From Auxenochlorella pyrenoidosa (Eukaryota > Chlorophyta > Trebouxiophyceae > Chlorellales > Chlorellaceae): a stretch of DNA of 29,854 nt. The notes below the pieces were generated by a model. That model worked only from the letters and a program-made list of their open reading frames with translations. It had not been told where the DNA came from and did not search any database. The position numbers and the translations under genes are program-made. The DNA lies in the NCBI GenBank assembly GCA_001430745.1, contig KQ482018.1, forward strand, positions 625,209-655,062, given 5' to 3'. Positions within the stretch are counted from its first letter, which is position 1; each line of letters begins with the position of its first letter. Positions 9,088-19,926 of the stretch are shown piece by piece.

Positions 9088-10921
9088 TGGGGGTGAGTGG
9101 GGAGAGGAGGTTGTGCAGAGGGGGCAGGAGATGAGCCAGCGTGGCCATTGACAGTCCTTGACCAGGAACATGGCACAGGCACTGGGCGTCGCGAGCGACA
9201 GGCAGCACTGCAGCGCAGCCAAGGCGCAGCGAGGGCACCCAGCGCAGCCCGCAGCAACAGGAAACGTGCATCAGGGAATGTGTGTGTGCCCTAGCAGCCG
9301 CGAGCTGCACGTGGCAGGGACCCTGGCGGCCCCGCTGACCTGCCAGGCGATGGCATGGTTCCCTCCGTGGTCGAGCAGCACATACTTGTACTCCACTACC
9401 CCGCCTGCAGGTGCCACGGCACAGCAGGGTACGTGCAGGCAGTGAGGGGCCAGGCTACTGAGGCGCAAGCCAGGCGGGCTGCGGGGCTGGGACACGCGCC
9501 AGCTGCGCAGCCTCTGCAGACATGCTCCCGCCCCTGCTCCTGTGCGGCAGCACCTCCGCAGGCCGAGCAAGGCAGCAGGCATCCGCCTTCACTGCGCTGC
9601 CCTGGACAGCATGCACACTGCCACGAGGCAGCATGCACACTGCCATAAGACAGAGGCATCGGCACTGTTGCGCAGCTACAGGCGGGCGGCCCACCTGCAG
9701 GCAGCTCGACTGTGGTGTGCCAGTTGTCCCCCTCGCTCCACTTCAGCTCCGGCGCCTTGGACAGCACCCACGCGCCTGCGAGCAGTCGGGCGCGTGCGAG
9801 CAGCTGGCCATCAGAGAAAGAGAAACAGGCGCGAGCGCACTCGCAGGCAGGGCCCCTTTGCGAGGGCTCCTCGGCGGCCGACCTAGCACCCGGAGGGGGA
9901 CACAGGGCGCACACGTTGGCTGCGAAATGCGCAGCGAGGGCAGGCCTGGCCTTCTTCCTCTGGCACTCTGGCTCTGCCCCGCCCTGCTAAATCTCGGCTC
10001 ACCCAGCTCATCATGGGTGCCCACCACCTTGAGTCGCTGGCCCCACTCCGCCTTGAACTTGAGCCAGAAGCGGACAGTGGTGGTCTTGCGGGGGGTGACG
10101 CCCTCCTCGCGCGGCCTGCCCTGCAGGGAGCGGCTGTCGGGCTGCGGCACGGGCACCAGCTGAGCACCCGCAGCGGCGCCGTTGGCGCCCGCCGCGTGCG
10201 TCGCCGGCGCCTGCGTCGCCGCGTAGCTGCTCGGGCCGCTGCCATTGTAGGGGGGGTAGCGCGGCGGCGGGTAGGTGCCGAGCTGCTCCTGCTGCTGGGG
10301 CTGCTGCTGCTCTTGCTGCTGCGGCGACGGCGGCGCCGCGGCCGGTGCCGGCGCGGCGGCTGCCGGCGGCGGCGTGATGACGCCGGCTGCTTCCTCCTGC
10401 CGCCTCAGCCGCTCGGCACGGCGCTGCAGCACCATGCGCAGCATTTCGCTGCTGCTGGCCAGCCGCTCCTCTGGAGTGCTGGCGCTGGCATCGTTGGCAG
10501 ACGCGGCGCCGTTAGTGTGGTGCCGCGCCGTGCCGTTGAGCCCGGCAGCAGAGGCAGCCGCCGTGGGTGGCGCCGCGAGCTCGGGAGCTGCCGCGTCGGC
10601 GCGACCCGGGCCGCCACGCAGCGGGCGGCGGGAGCTGCTGCCGCCGCGATCGCCCGACCATAGGCCTCGCCCTGCAAGGCAAAGGTGCACTGGCGGCCTT
10701 GGACACCACGAAACAGAAGCTGCACGCGAGTGCTGGTGCCAACTGGGCTGGTGCACCTGCAGCGTCGTGCAGTGGAAGCAGGCGGCGGGAGCGCCTGGTC
10801 TCCCACCTGGAAGCCCCTGAGCGGAGGCCGTGGTCACAGTGAGCCGGGATCTCCGGCCTAGGGTGCTGATGGGCGCTGGTTTGAGGGCAGCGCCCCTCTG
10901 AAGCCCCGCAGCAACCCTCAT
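7002..10921 (-). CDS. Plastid-targeted CBM20 starch-binding, coiled-coil protein with 19-residue Trp repeats
   Basis: Seven exons: 10921-10807, 10671-10003, 9775-9695, 9404-9340, 9006-8722, 8425-8297 and 8060-7002. The total is 2403 bases, 800 aa plus TGA, and every phase matches. The N-terminus (MRVAAGLQRGAALKPAPIST..., then TVTTASA) looks like a chloroplast transit peptide. A Pro/Gln/Ala-rich segment follows. Residues about 234-335 match CBM20, the starch-binding fold, with VRFWLKFKAEWGQRLKVVG, HDELGAW, the NWHTTVELPAG region, VVEYKYVLLD and FDNWGG. A charged coiled coil follows at about 345-470; EAREARLEAQQLRSMLAAA in exon 5 is repeated as EAREAKLESQQLRSQLAAA in exon 6. Residues about 555-690 form a disordered Ala/Pro/Lys/Glu region with Trp at 572, 591, 610, 621, 640, 659 and 678. 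An acidic Asp/Ser patch and a Lys/Arg-rich end close the protein. CBM20 with coiled coil recalls the Chlamydomonas SAGA starch/pyrenoid proteins; orthology is not shown. Confidence 0.88.
7341..7740 (-). repeat. 57-bp (19-codon) coding tandem repeat
   Basis: Inside the last exon of the CBM20 gene. The encoded unit is close to WAAPEAEPKAAPKAAPKAA. Seven Trp codons are spaced 19, 19, 11, 19, 19 and 19 residues apart. Two neighbouring copies are nearly identical in DNA, which suggests recent expansion; the others have drifted. Confidence 0.9.
8678..8703. repeat. (CA)n microsatellite, intron 5 of the CBM20 gene
   Basis: About 12-13 dinucleotides. In the minus-strand transcript it reads (UG)n just downstream of exon 5. 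Confidence 0.95.
9051..9084. repeat. (GT)n microsatellite, intron 4 of the CBM20 gene
   Basis: About 15-17 dinucleotides, slightly interrupted at the left. In the transcript it reads (AC)n just upstream of exon 5, so it is complementary to the tract on the other side of that exon. Confidence 0.95.
9602..9644. repeat. Short direct repeat with core CAGCATGCACACTGCCA
   Basis: Two near-identical 17-20 base copies in tandem, in intron 3 of the CBM20 gene. No known role. Confidence 0.7.
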
Positions 10922-11248
10922 CGGTGCCGCAGCGCCTCCTGGAGGCGAGGCTGCCGGCAGGGGGTGTCGTGAGCTAGCTCTCGACACTCGGGCTCGAAAA
11001 TGGACTGCCGCTCACTGCGGCTACCGCATGGTTCGGCGCAAAAGTCTGGTGGAGAGAGAGGGTCGCCGAGAGTCCCCCAGAGGAGACTGAGGCCTGGCAG
11101 ATGCTGCTAGGAGGGCGTTCGGCAGCCAGATTGGGCCGGACCTGCCCCGCTCGGCGTGCCTTGCTGGCAGGCCAGCACCTTTGCACCAAGACCCTCTTCT
11201 TGCAGCTGCAGAGGCCACGAATTACACCGCCGAGATCAAAAAGTATGA
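10922..11248 (-). other. Intergenic region: CBM20 gene promoter and DPH1 3' UTR
   Basis: About 327 bases between tandem minus-strand genes. The DPH1 poly(A) signal lies at its right edge. No coding exon is seen; the minus frame above the CBM20 ATG is open for about 22 codons but has no ATG. Confidence 0.5.
11222..11226 (-). promoter_or_regulatory. Polyadenylation signal TGTAA for DPH1
   Basis: TTACA on +, hence TGTAA on -, about 23 bases beyond the DPH1 stop at 11249-11251. Confidence 0.65.
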
Positions 11249-14200
11249 TCAGAGACCAGCGGGAGCCGTCTGGCACGCCGGAGAGGCCGCCTGCTCCGCC
11301 GCTCGTGCCCTGGCTGCGGCAGCCCGCTCTGCAGCCGTCGGCGCCCCAGCCGGCCGCGGCTTGCGCCGGTGGTACGTGCTGCCCCAGGCCCCGCCATCTG
11401 ACGAGTAGTAATCCATAGGGTACGAGGTGCCTTCGTCCCACCAGCCGGGTACCTCGCCCAGCGCCACAAACGCCTGCAGCGAGGGGTGGCGGGGGCAGTG
11501 GATGGGCGGTGCTTGTCTAGGGTTCTCGGGCCAAATGGCACCGATCCGGAGGAAATTCACCGGTCATTGGTTCTCTACCCCTCCCACGATCCACTCACCT
11601 CGTAGGGATTCAAGGTTGGCTTGGTGAAGCCCTCTCCCCAGTCGATCGACAGCCGGGGGCAGGCAATCTGCACCCAGGCGTCCACGCCGTGCGACAGCGC
11701 CGCCAGCTTGGCTGGCGACACCTCTGCAGCCCAGGGGAGCAGGGGGAGGGGGTCAAGGGGGCGCACAAGGCCCGCGTCCCAACCACGACAAGCAGCACAC
11801 GTAGGCAGCGATGTCTGGCATGACAACAGGTGAAGCAGAGGAGGGGCTGGGTGGGGGGCCAGGAGTGGCGGCAACTGCCCGCGGTGGCAGGGCAGGGCGT
11901 GCGCCCTCCCTAGGCCTACCTGAGAGCAGCACCGTCACGTGGTGCAACCCCCGCGCCGCCAGCAGCTGCTGCAGCTGCCCCAGGATGCGCGGGTTGCCCT
12001 GCCGCCCCAGCGTGCCCAGCACGAGCCCCCAGCTGCGCGCGCCCGCCGCCGCCGCGATGGCCGCGCGCCGCGCCGCCTGCATGCCCTCATGGTCGTAGCT
12101 CTCCTTGGTCAGCTGGCGGGGGTAGGGGTCGTACCTGCAGAAGGGAGGGCGGGTCGGGGACAGCGGGTCGGAGACAGCGGGTGTAAAACCACCAACCATC
12201 AGCCGCCGCCGGCACCAGGCGGCCCTCTCGGCCAGGCCCTCGCCACCCGCCCCGCCATGCATTGCATGCCTGGGGCCAGGCATGCGGGGGTGCGCAAGCG
12301 CACGAAAGCCAGCAGGTGGTGGCGGGCAGGGCGGGCGGGGCACGCTGGCGTGCAGCCGTCCGCACCGGTAGGCCGGCAGGTGGGGGTTGGCCACCATGAG
12401 GGCCTCCAGGTGAAAGCGGCCGTCGGCCACAAAGAGCAGCGCGTCGTGCTCGCCGGGGACGCGCGGCGCGGTGCAGCCCAGCACCTCGCCCGGTGACAGC
12501 GGGCGGGACTGCGAGGGGTGGGGGTGGGGGTGCGTGCGTGTCGGTGTGTGTGCGCGTGCGTTAGAGGGGGGCAGGGGGGGTGCGTGTGGGGGTGTGTGGG
12601 GGGGTGGTGGGGGCAGGGCCAGGAGTGTGCCGGGGCCTCCAGGCCAGCTGGGGGGGGGCGCGCATTGATGTGCCATTACGCAGCTGTCTGCGCGTGTGCG
12701 CACACATGTGCAGTCCGCATCCGGCATTAGCGTATCGTCCTCTGCTGCCTGCCTGCTGCCTGCGCCGCCAAGGTGACCCCCCAACCGCCGGGCTGCAGGG
12801 TTGGCACGCCCAGAGGGCAGGGCCCAGCCTGCTGCCTCACCTGCGGCACAGTGATTTCATACTCTGCCGCCAGCTGCTGCCGCGCCGCCTGGATGCACGA
12901 GGCAAACTGGATGGTCCCCGCAAGCACCAGCCGGCTGCCGGGCGCGAAGTTGTGCCTGCACGGGAGCGCACGAGCGCATGCGTCAAGCGGCACGCACGCC
13001 TGGCCTCCACAGCGGGACACAAGCTCAGTCACAGGCAGCCGGGAGGGCCATGCTTTGCTCACATGGCAAGCTCAGCGCGCTGCACCTCGTGCAGGCCAGC
13101 TGCGGGGACGCAGCCGAGAGGAGTAACAGTGGGGAAGCCCCCCCCAGCCTTCCCCCAGCCGCCCCGCCTCACCGCACGCTCGCCACAAAGTGCTCCGTGT
13201 CCATCTTTATGTCGACAAAGACGTACATGCAGGGCAGGGAGGTGACGTCCACAGGGACCAGGCAGGAGTGACCATAGTGCACCTGCAGCAGGGGGGGTGG
13301 GTTGCTGTTGCTGTTGGGGGAGGGTGGTGGTGGCGTTGATGCAAGGGGGGGGCCCCGGGGGGGGGGGGGAGGGGGGCGGTCTGGCGGGCACACGCACAGT
13401 GGGCGTTTACAGCAGTGAGCATGATGAAGACGGCAAGGACGGCGATGCGCACTGTTCAAGGGACAGGGGCCCCACCCAGAGGCAGGGGCAGGCACCAGGC
13501 CGGACCGACTGCACGGCAACAGATGCAGACGCCTGCAGGGCGCGCGCCGAACAGGAGGGCCTGGCCCTGCAAGCTGCTGCCGCGCAGGACATGGATGCAG
13601 CTGATGGCACCGAAGCGACAGGCCAGCTCAGAACAAGAGCAGGGCAGCACCCACCAGGAAGTCGGCCCCAAGCGCAGCTGCCGAGTAGTCGTCCACGCAG
13701 CAGGCGCCGAAGGTCACATCACCCATGATGAAGGTCTGCTCCACACCGGCAAAGCTGCACCCAGGGGCGGGTTGTGGAGAGCGTGCTAGCCGTGGCTTGG
13801 TAGAAGGGGCAGCCGGATGCCCGCATGCCCCAGGGCAGCATTGGCTGAAAAGGAACACTGCTCTGCGCCGGCCAAACTGGCGGCCAGCGCAGCGCGAGCA
13901 AGGCCTCGTGAGCAGGGAGGGCAGCAGGTCTGCTGCCTTGTGCGTGGGCGGGGCCAGCGGTGCGGCTTCGCAGCCGAGCAGCAGCAGGTCAGGCCGGGGC
14001 AGCGTCATGCGGGCCACAGGAGGATCACTGCTGGTGCCCGCACCCTTTGGAAGGCGCTTCTGATAGAGCATTTCGACCCTCGCCCATCTGCTGCCCTGAC
14101 GGCTGGCCACGCAGCCTGCTCACCCTTCCAGGATGTCTGCAATCACGCAGGCGTACAGCAGGAGGCCCTCTGGGAACTGCAGCGCCACGCGGCGCGCCCC

Positions 14201-14819
14201 CGCCTGACGGATGCGCCACACCGTCTGCGGGGAGCAGCCCAGCGGGGGGTTGCCGGCGGGCGGCAGCTTATTTCAGCAGGCCTGGGTGCAGCAGGTATGC
14301 GCATGCAGGGTCTGGCAGCGGGCGAGGGGGCGGCATCAAGGCTTCGTGCAGCGAGCAGTGGGGAAGCTGCCGGGCAGGCGGCATAACGTAGTGTTGACAG
14401 CCTGCCGACCAGCACCACTGTTGCCCACCACCGCCACCCACCACCCACCTTGTGAATTTCAAAATTGTAGTTCCCCGGGAGGATGGCGATGGCTGCATTC
14501 AACGCAGCATTATTCAAGATGTCGGCTGGCACCTGAGGAAGCAAATTGGCAAAGAGGGGTGGGCAGGCGGGGGGGGAAGCAGGGAGGCGGCCAGCGCCTC
14601 GGCAGGGTGCAGGGCAGTGAGCGGCAGGGTTCAACCTCAGACACAGAGCATTACATTGAGGTTCTGCAGCCAGTGCAAGGTGCACACCTGCTGCCCAATC
14701 ACGCGGCGCACAACAGTGGGCGCCCGCGGCGCCGCCACTGCTGCCAGCTCACTGCCGCCGCTAGTGCTGGCTGCGGCGCCGCTGAATCGGCGGGGCTCCT
14801 CTCCGCCGGCACCTTCCAT
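11249..14819 (-). CDS. DPH1: 2-(3-amino-3-carboxypropyl)histidine synthase subunit 1 (diphthamide biosynthesis DPH1)
   Basis: Ten exons: 14819-14688, 14532-14449, 14224-14124, 13754-13655, 13282-13173, 12955-12841, 12508-12366, 12134-11920, 11723-11599 and 11473-11249. The total is 1350 bases, 449 aa plus TGA, close to the usual DPH1 length. DPH1 with DPH2 does the first step of diphthamide synthesis on elongation factor 2, moving an aminocarboxypropyl group from S-adenosylmethionine to a histidine through a radical made at a 4Fe-4S cluster. Family stretches appear in order: [131 protein letters not shown] and YPMDYYSSD. The three cluster cysteines are visible at about 124 (GACC), 226 (LGC) and 355 (ACPR). 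The last 40 residues are an Ala/Arg-rich tail. It is divergent from the sulfate permease gene. Identity is near certain. Confidence 0.96.
13302..13380. repeat. G-rich low-complexity stretch in a DPH1 intron
   Basis: Long G runs and GGT repeats on +, C-rich in the transcript (a pyrimidine tract ahead of exon 5). Simple sequence only. Confidence 0.7.
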
Positions 14820-15112
14820 CACTGTGATACTCCTCCCTGTGTGTCCTGGCTGAAGGGCTGTGCTTGCGGAACTTCACTTGTGGCAGTGTGTCGCATGCGA
14901 GCCGAAAGTGTTGCCAAGCTGTGGTAGCGGGGCTGCGATCAATTCTTTTGTTATTTTTACGCTCAGAACGCACCTTGCAGTGTCTACACGAGCTGCTGTG
15001 TCGTGGCGCGCAGCATGCCGGCCTTTGTTCGTTTCAGTCGGCGCAGCTCCATTGTGACATTGGAACAATACTCTTACCTTGTTCTGAGCGCCATCGGCAT
15101 TGCCGTGCACCG
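14820..15112. promoter_or_regulatory. Divergent promoter region between DPH1 and SULP2
   Basis: The ATG codons of DPH1 (-) and SULP2 (+) are only 293 bases apart. A comparatively AT-rich patch at 14938-14962 (AATTCTTTTGTTATTTTTAC) stands out and may mark the nucleosome-free core. No TATA box or named element could be assigned. Confidence 0.5.
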
Positions 15113-16085
15113 ATGGCGCTGCTCCTGGGTGCCACCTCTTCTCTGCTGTCCCAGCGGCAGGCCAGCTGCGCCCAGTGCTGCAGCACATCGCAACAACAGC
15201 ATGTGGGGCAGCTAGCAGGGACGCTGAGGGCCCGCCAATATGCTGGCACCCTCGGTGCGAGCAGCAGCAGCAGCGGAGCACGTGTGCAGCGGCTAGCGGC
15301 ACCCTTGGGCCTTCCAGCATTGCGGCAGCAGTCCCGGCAGCAACGAGGGCAATTGCAGATAGTAGCGGGCGGCGGCGGCGGCGGGCTGGGCGGACATGGC
15401 GGCGGACCAGGCAGGCCGGTGCGTGGCTCAGGGGCTGTGGCGCAAGATGCCGGATGCTGTTGGTAGAGAGCTGTTGCACGAGTCGTCAGCATGCCATGCA
15501 AGGACCTCGGGGAGCGCATTCTGGAATGCCCACCACCAACCCCGGCTAGCACCTGGGCTGCCGCCCGTGCACCAGCTCGCCCGCCACCCGCCCACCCACG
15601 TTGCTGCGCTGGCCTTGCCCCCTGCCTGCGCAGGTGGAGACGCTGGGGCAGAAGGTGCTGCTGGGGACGGCGGTGAGCTTCATGGCGCTCATCGTGGTCA
15701 TCCCCTTTGTCAACGTGTTTGTGCAAGCATTCTCGCACGGGCTGGGGCCCTTTGTGGAGACGCTGCAGGAGCCAGACTTCCAGCAGGTCCGCTGCCGCCG
15801 CTGCCTGCTGCACCAGGGAGGGGGCCCTTGCTGCCTTTGGGATGGGGGGCCCGCCCAGCGCCGGTTGGGATGCGCTGCTGCTGTGGTATCGCATGTCTCG
15901 TAGCCGGGCATCGCCCTGGGGCAACCGCTTGCCATGTGGCTCGGCCCTTGCGCGCTCGCTGTGTTGACCGTACTGCTGCCACTCCTAGCTGGCGTGTTGC
16001 ACTTGATGATGTGCACCGGCGAGGGCGTGCTTGGTCTGCGCGTGTCACGCCCTGCTGTTGTTGGGCACAGCACGCTCGCTCGCTC

Positions 16086-16117
<32 letters not shown>

Positions 16118-18910
16118 TGCTTGCCAATGCCATCAATGGCCTTGTCGGGCGCGCCTTCTGCTGCAGGCGGTGAAGATGACGCTGCTGCTGTCGCTAGTGG
16201 CGGTGCCGATCAACACAGCCTTTGGCATCCAGGTGGGTCCTGCGCTGTGCTTTTTATTTTGGCATGCAGCCCAGCAGCCTGGGGGTCGCTGGCGCACGAA
16301 GGGCCGCCAACGAATGCCCTTTGCCAACGAATGCCCTTTGCAACCCTGTCACGATGGACAGGCGCCGCACAGGCCGCCATGCGCCGGGCACGCAAGCGCG
16401 GCACGCTTGCGGCGCAGCGCGGTGGTGCCTGTTGGCCTCCCGAAGCGCCGCCGCCGCCGCCTCACACGCCACGCCCAGCAGCCGGCCTGCGCCGGCTCTC
16501 TGCCTCGCGTGGGCCGGCCCCCACGCCTGCACTCCGCATCTGCTGAATGCGCTGCCTCCTCGACGAGGTGTCCTCTGAAGTATGCTCAAGATCATCTCAC
16601 CACATGGCCCCCTGCAGGCTGCCATGTACCTGGCTCGCAACGACTTTTGGGGCAAGACCTTTGCCATCTCGCTGCTCGACCTGCCCTTCTCCATCTCGCC
16701 CGTCATCACGGGTGGGTGTTCTCGTGGCGCCTGGGGCCGACGCACCACGCTCCCCCAACAGTAGCACCCACAGGGCCACCCAACAGTGCAGCCTTGCGAC
16801 TGTGCTCTGCCCCTGTCCGTGCTCCTGCCTGCGGCTTCCCGAGCCTGCCCCTGGTGCTGGCCCCCCCCCCCTCCCCGCGCTGCCCGACCCGTTCTTGCCT
16901 GCCCACCTTGTCACACAGTTTGTCCCTCCCTCCTACTCTCTGCGGTTGCAAGCTGCGCCGAGGGCTGCCTGCTATGCTGCCTGCATCGCGCGGCATTGCC
17001 GCCTTGGCAGCGGCCCACCGGCGCCCCATGCAACCCACCCTCCTACCCCCCCCCCCACCCCCCCCCCCCCCCACCTGCAGGCANNNNNNNNNNNNNNNNN
17101 NNNNNNNNNNNNNNNNNNNNNNNNNNNNNNNNNNNNNNNNNNNNNNNNNNNNNNNNNNNNNNNNNNNNNNNNNNNNNNNNNNNNNNNNNNNNNNNNNNNN
17201 NNNNNNNNNNNNNNNNNNNNNNNNNNNNNNNNNNNNNNNNNNNNNNNNNNNNNNNNNNNNNNNNNNNNNNNNNNNNNNNNNNNNNNNNNNNNNNNNNNNN
17301 NNNNNNNNNNNNNNNNNNNNNNNNNNNNNNNNNNNNNNNNNNNNNNNNNNNNNNNNNNNNNNNNNNNNNNNNNNNNNNNNNNNNNNNNNNNNNNNNNNNN
17401 NNNNNNNNNNNNNNNNNNNNNNNNNNNNNNNNNNNNNNNNNNNNNNNNNNNNNNNNNNNNNNNNNNNNNNNNNNNNNNNNNNNNNNNNNNNNNNNNNNNN
17501 NNNNNNNNNNNNNNNNNNNNNNNNNNNNNNNNNNNNNNNNNNNNNNNNNNNNNNNNNTGATGTTTGTGCTGCTGTACGGCCGCAAGGGGCTGTTTGCGCC
17601 GCTCATCGCCAAGTTTGGCTTCCCCATCGTGTTTGCCTTCCCGGGTGAGGGCCCTGCTGCAGCTTGGACGCGCGAGGCACACCTTGTCGAGGGACTGGTT
17701 GCCAGCACGTGCCTCCGACGAGGACTTGCATTCTTCACTCGTGCCAGCCAGCCCCTGCGCCGACCTGCGAGCGGTGTGTGGAGCCGCACAGAAACCGGTC
17801 TGGGGGCCGGCTGGCTGGCCGGTCGCCCACTTACTGGCACGCATGCCCCCGCGGTGCCCACAGGCATGGCGCTGGCCACGCTGTTTGTGACCATGCCCTT
17901 TGTGGTGCGCGAGCTGCTGCCCATCTTGGAGCAGATGGACATGGCAGAGGAGGAGGCGGCTCGGTGAGGGGCTTGCGCCGCGCCAGCACGCTGCGCGAGT
18001 GTGCCGCTGTGGCCGCGTGTTGAACGTGCCGCAGGGCCGGCCCGAGGGGCCCGGCTGCATGGCAGAGCAGCGCTGCGGCGTTGCGGTGTGTACGACCCTG
18101 CCCATGCGGACGCGTGGGGGCGTGCCAGGCGTGGCCTGCGAGCAGCACTTCCTTCCCTGATGTGTCCCTATCCCGAAAATTCAAGCGTTCACCAGTTTCT
18201 AGCGGCTCAATGTTTTGTTGACCTCGCTGCGTGCAGGTCCCTGGGCGCCAATGACTTCCAGGTGTTCTGGAACGTGACGCTGCCCAACATCCGCTGGGGC
18301 CTGCTGTACGGCATCATCCTGACCAACGCCGTGAGTGTGGGGCGGCGCCTGGTCCGGTTCCGCACACAAGCCGCTTGCCGCGGCGCTGGCCCGAGGGGCG
18401 GCGCCTGGTGGGGGCGCGTGCGCAGAGGCCCGCCAGCTGCCGGCCACGGCGCTGGCCCGCCGGCCCACGACGCTTTTGTTTGCTGCCCAGCGGGCCGCGG
18501 GGCCGACCGCCGCTCCTGCCGCCTGGCCCTCCCCTTGCCCTCCTGGCTGCAGCGCGCCATGGGCGAGTTTGGCGCGGTGTCCGTGATCAGCGGCAACATC
18601 ATCGGCCAGACCCAGACGCTCACGCTGTTTGTGGAGAGCGCCTACAAGGTGGGGAAGCGACCGCCATGCCTGCAGCCGCGGGCTGCAAGCGGCGTCGCGG
18701 TAGGCCGTGGACCCCTGCTGCCCTGAGCCTGTCCCATGCCAGAAAGGAAACAAAACATCCCACCCCCTCACCAATTCACTCTCTGCTCTGCAGGAGTACA
18801 ACAGCGAGGCCGCCTTTGCTGCGGCGGTGCTGCTGTCCTTCCTGGCGCTCTTCACGCTGGTGGTCAAGGACCGGCTGGAGGGGGTGGCCTCGCAGGAGAC
18901 CTCAAAGTGA
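15113..18910 (+). CDS. SULP2: Chloroplast sulfate ABC transporter permease, CysW type (SULP2)
   Basis: Nine exons: 15113-15418, 15634-15786, 16167-16232, 16618-16711, 17081-17644 (contains the N gap), 17864-17963, 18237-18330, 18553-18648 and 18794-18910. Leaving out the Ns, the total is 1116 bases, 371 aa plus TGA, in frame throughout. The first exon is a Ser/Gln/Arg-rich transit peptide (MALLLGATSSLLSQRQ) ending in a Gly run. The rest follows bacterial CysW: VIPFVNVFVQAFSHGLGP, VAVPINTAFG, LDLPFSISPVITG, MFVLLYGRKGLFAP, IVFAFPGMALATLFVTMPFV, the EAA loop for contact with the ATPase (EEEAARSLGAN through TLPNIRWGLLYG), RAMGEFGAVSVISG and a last membrane helix. Six membrane helices are expected in the inner envelope. 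In Chlamydomonas SULP2 works with SULP1, an ATPase (SABC) and a sulfate-binding protein. None of these partners is in this window. CysW rather than CysT is chosen from the family-specific stretches. Confidence 0.92.
16083..16118. repeat. (CTTG)n microsatellite in a SULP2 intron
   Basis: About eight copies of CTTG after two or three of CGCT. A simple repeat in intron 2, close to the acceptor of exon 3. Confidence 0.9.
16308..16341. repeat. 17-bp tandem duplication in a SULP2 intron
   Basis: CCAACGAATGCCCTTTG occurs twice in direct succession, in intron 3. A small local duplication with no known role. Confidence 0.85.
17084..17557. other. Assembly gap (474 N)
   Basis: An unsequenced run inside SULP2. 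On the left it follows a long C tract, an acceptor (CACCTGCAG) and only three exon bases, GCA. On the right the sequence resumes TGATGTTTGTG. Joining the two sides directly gives Gly-Met-Met-Phe-Val in the correct frame, so the true missing length may be zero. Confidence 0.98.
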
Positions 18911-19030
18911 GGGCCCCTGCACTGCGTCAGGGGTCTCATGCCAATCGGCCTGACGTGGGGCGGCCCCCCTTGCAGCGACGCTCGGCAGCCGCGCCCCAGG
19001 GGACCTCAAAGCGAGGGCCCTGCCACTGCG
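18898..19030. repeat. Imperfect direct repeat of the SULP2 stop-codon region
   Basis: Bases 18898-18927 (GACCTCAAAGTGAGGGCC and following) recur at 19002-19030 as GACCTCAAAGCGAGGGCC and following, with small indels. The second copy lies in the 3' UTR. The TGA of the first copy is CGA in the second. Confidence 0.7.
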
Positions 19031-19926
19031 GCGCGTGGCGGGGGGCACCTTTACGCGAGGCCGCACACTGGCACCCTCCCACGGCGCCCCCCAAGCAAGG
19101 CCGACGGCGCACCTCCGTTGTCGGGGGGCCGGACCCCGAGCCTGGCCAGCCCTTGCGCAGCCCTCCGTGCTAACTTGCATGCCCACTGACTTTGTTGGCC
19201 ACCTGCCCGTGTGAGCCCGACCTTGCAAACTGCTCTCCTGCGTGCTCTGCCAACATGTGCTTGCCTTCCCCTGCTGGCAGCGCGCTCATCCCTGCTGCTG
19301 CGCTTGCGTTCCCCCTCCTCACCGCACTTCCTCACCCCTTGCTGCTGTGCCCTGTGCTGTGCCTTCTGCTAGTCAGAGCCTTGTAGTGCTCTCTTCTTTT
19401 CTCTGCCAACTGCGAACTGACTTGGGTCTGTGTGACATGCAGCAAGAGTGCAACCAACAGCAACACAGCCGTAAAAAGTTGATGAGTTCAGCTTTGAGGG
19501 CGAGCTTTGGTGTGTCGGCTTGTTGTCTGCAAGCTTGTTAGCAGGAGACAGTCAGGCAGTGGCATGTTTGCTTGCTGGCAGGCATGCCAAACCATGGCTC
19601 GCTGCTCAGGGCGGGTCATCAAAATGCCCACTCAGGGGTGTGCGAAGCCGCAGCAGGGTGGGCAGTTGGGGTCACAAGAGTAGCAGTCGGTGCCAGGGCT
19701 GCGGGGAACCCCGGGGGGGGGGGGGGGGGGGGGGCATATGGTCATGCTCCCAGCAGCACAAGCGATGGAAAGACAGCGAGTGCCAGTGGCGCACAGGGGC
19801 CACACTGCGTGGAGGCATTCTGGAGCACCGACCTCTGGCACAGGTGGCAGAAGTCGTGAAAGCAGAACTGAGCCACACGATATGCAGGCAGCGACTGACA
19901 CACTGCAGCCATACCAGTGCTCCCAC
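18911..19926. other. 1.0 kb convergent intergenic region
   Basis: It lies between the SULP2 stop (+) and the propeller-protein stop (-). It holds the second copy of the SULP2 terminal repeat, a T/C-rich stretch near 19270-19400, and a run of more than 20 G at about 19712-19734. I found no TGTAA for either gene and no exon I can support. Confidence 0.5.
19712..19734. repeat. Poly-G run (more than 20 G)
   Basis: An uninterrupted G homopolymer between CCCC and CATATGG. Its length is probably unreliable in the assembly. Confidence 0.9.

Noticed and set aside
15396..17648. Apparent 750-codon + strand frame
   Set aside because: It runs through introns of SULP2 and through the N gap, so its length is an artefact.
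15601..18910. A bacterial sulfate-transport gene or recent bacterial transfer
   Set aside because: Spliceosomal introns, a transit peptide and local base composition show a long-established nuclear gene of plastid function.
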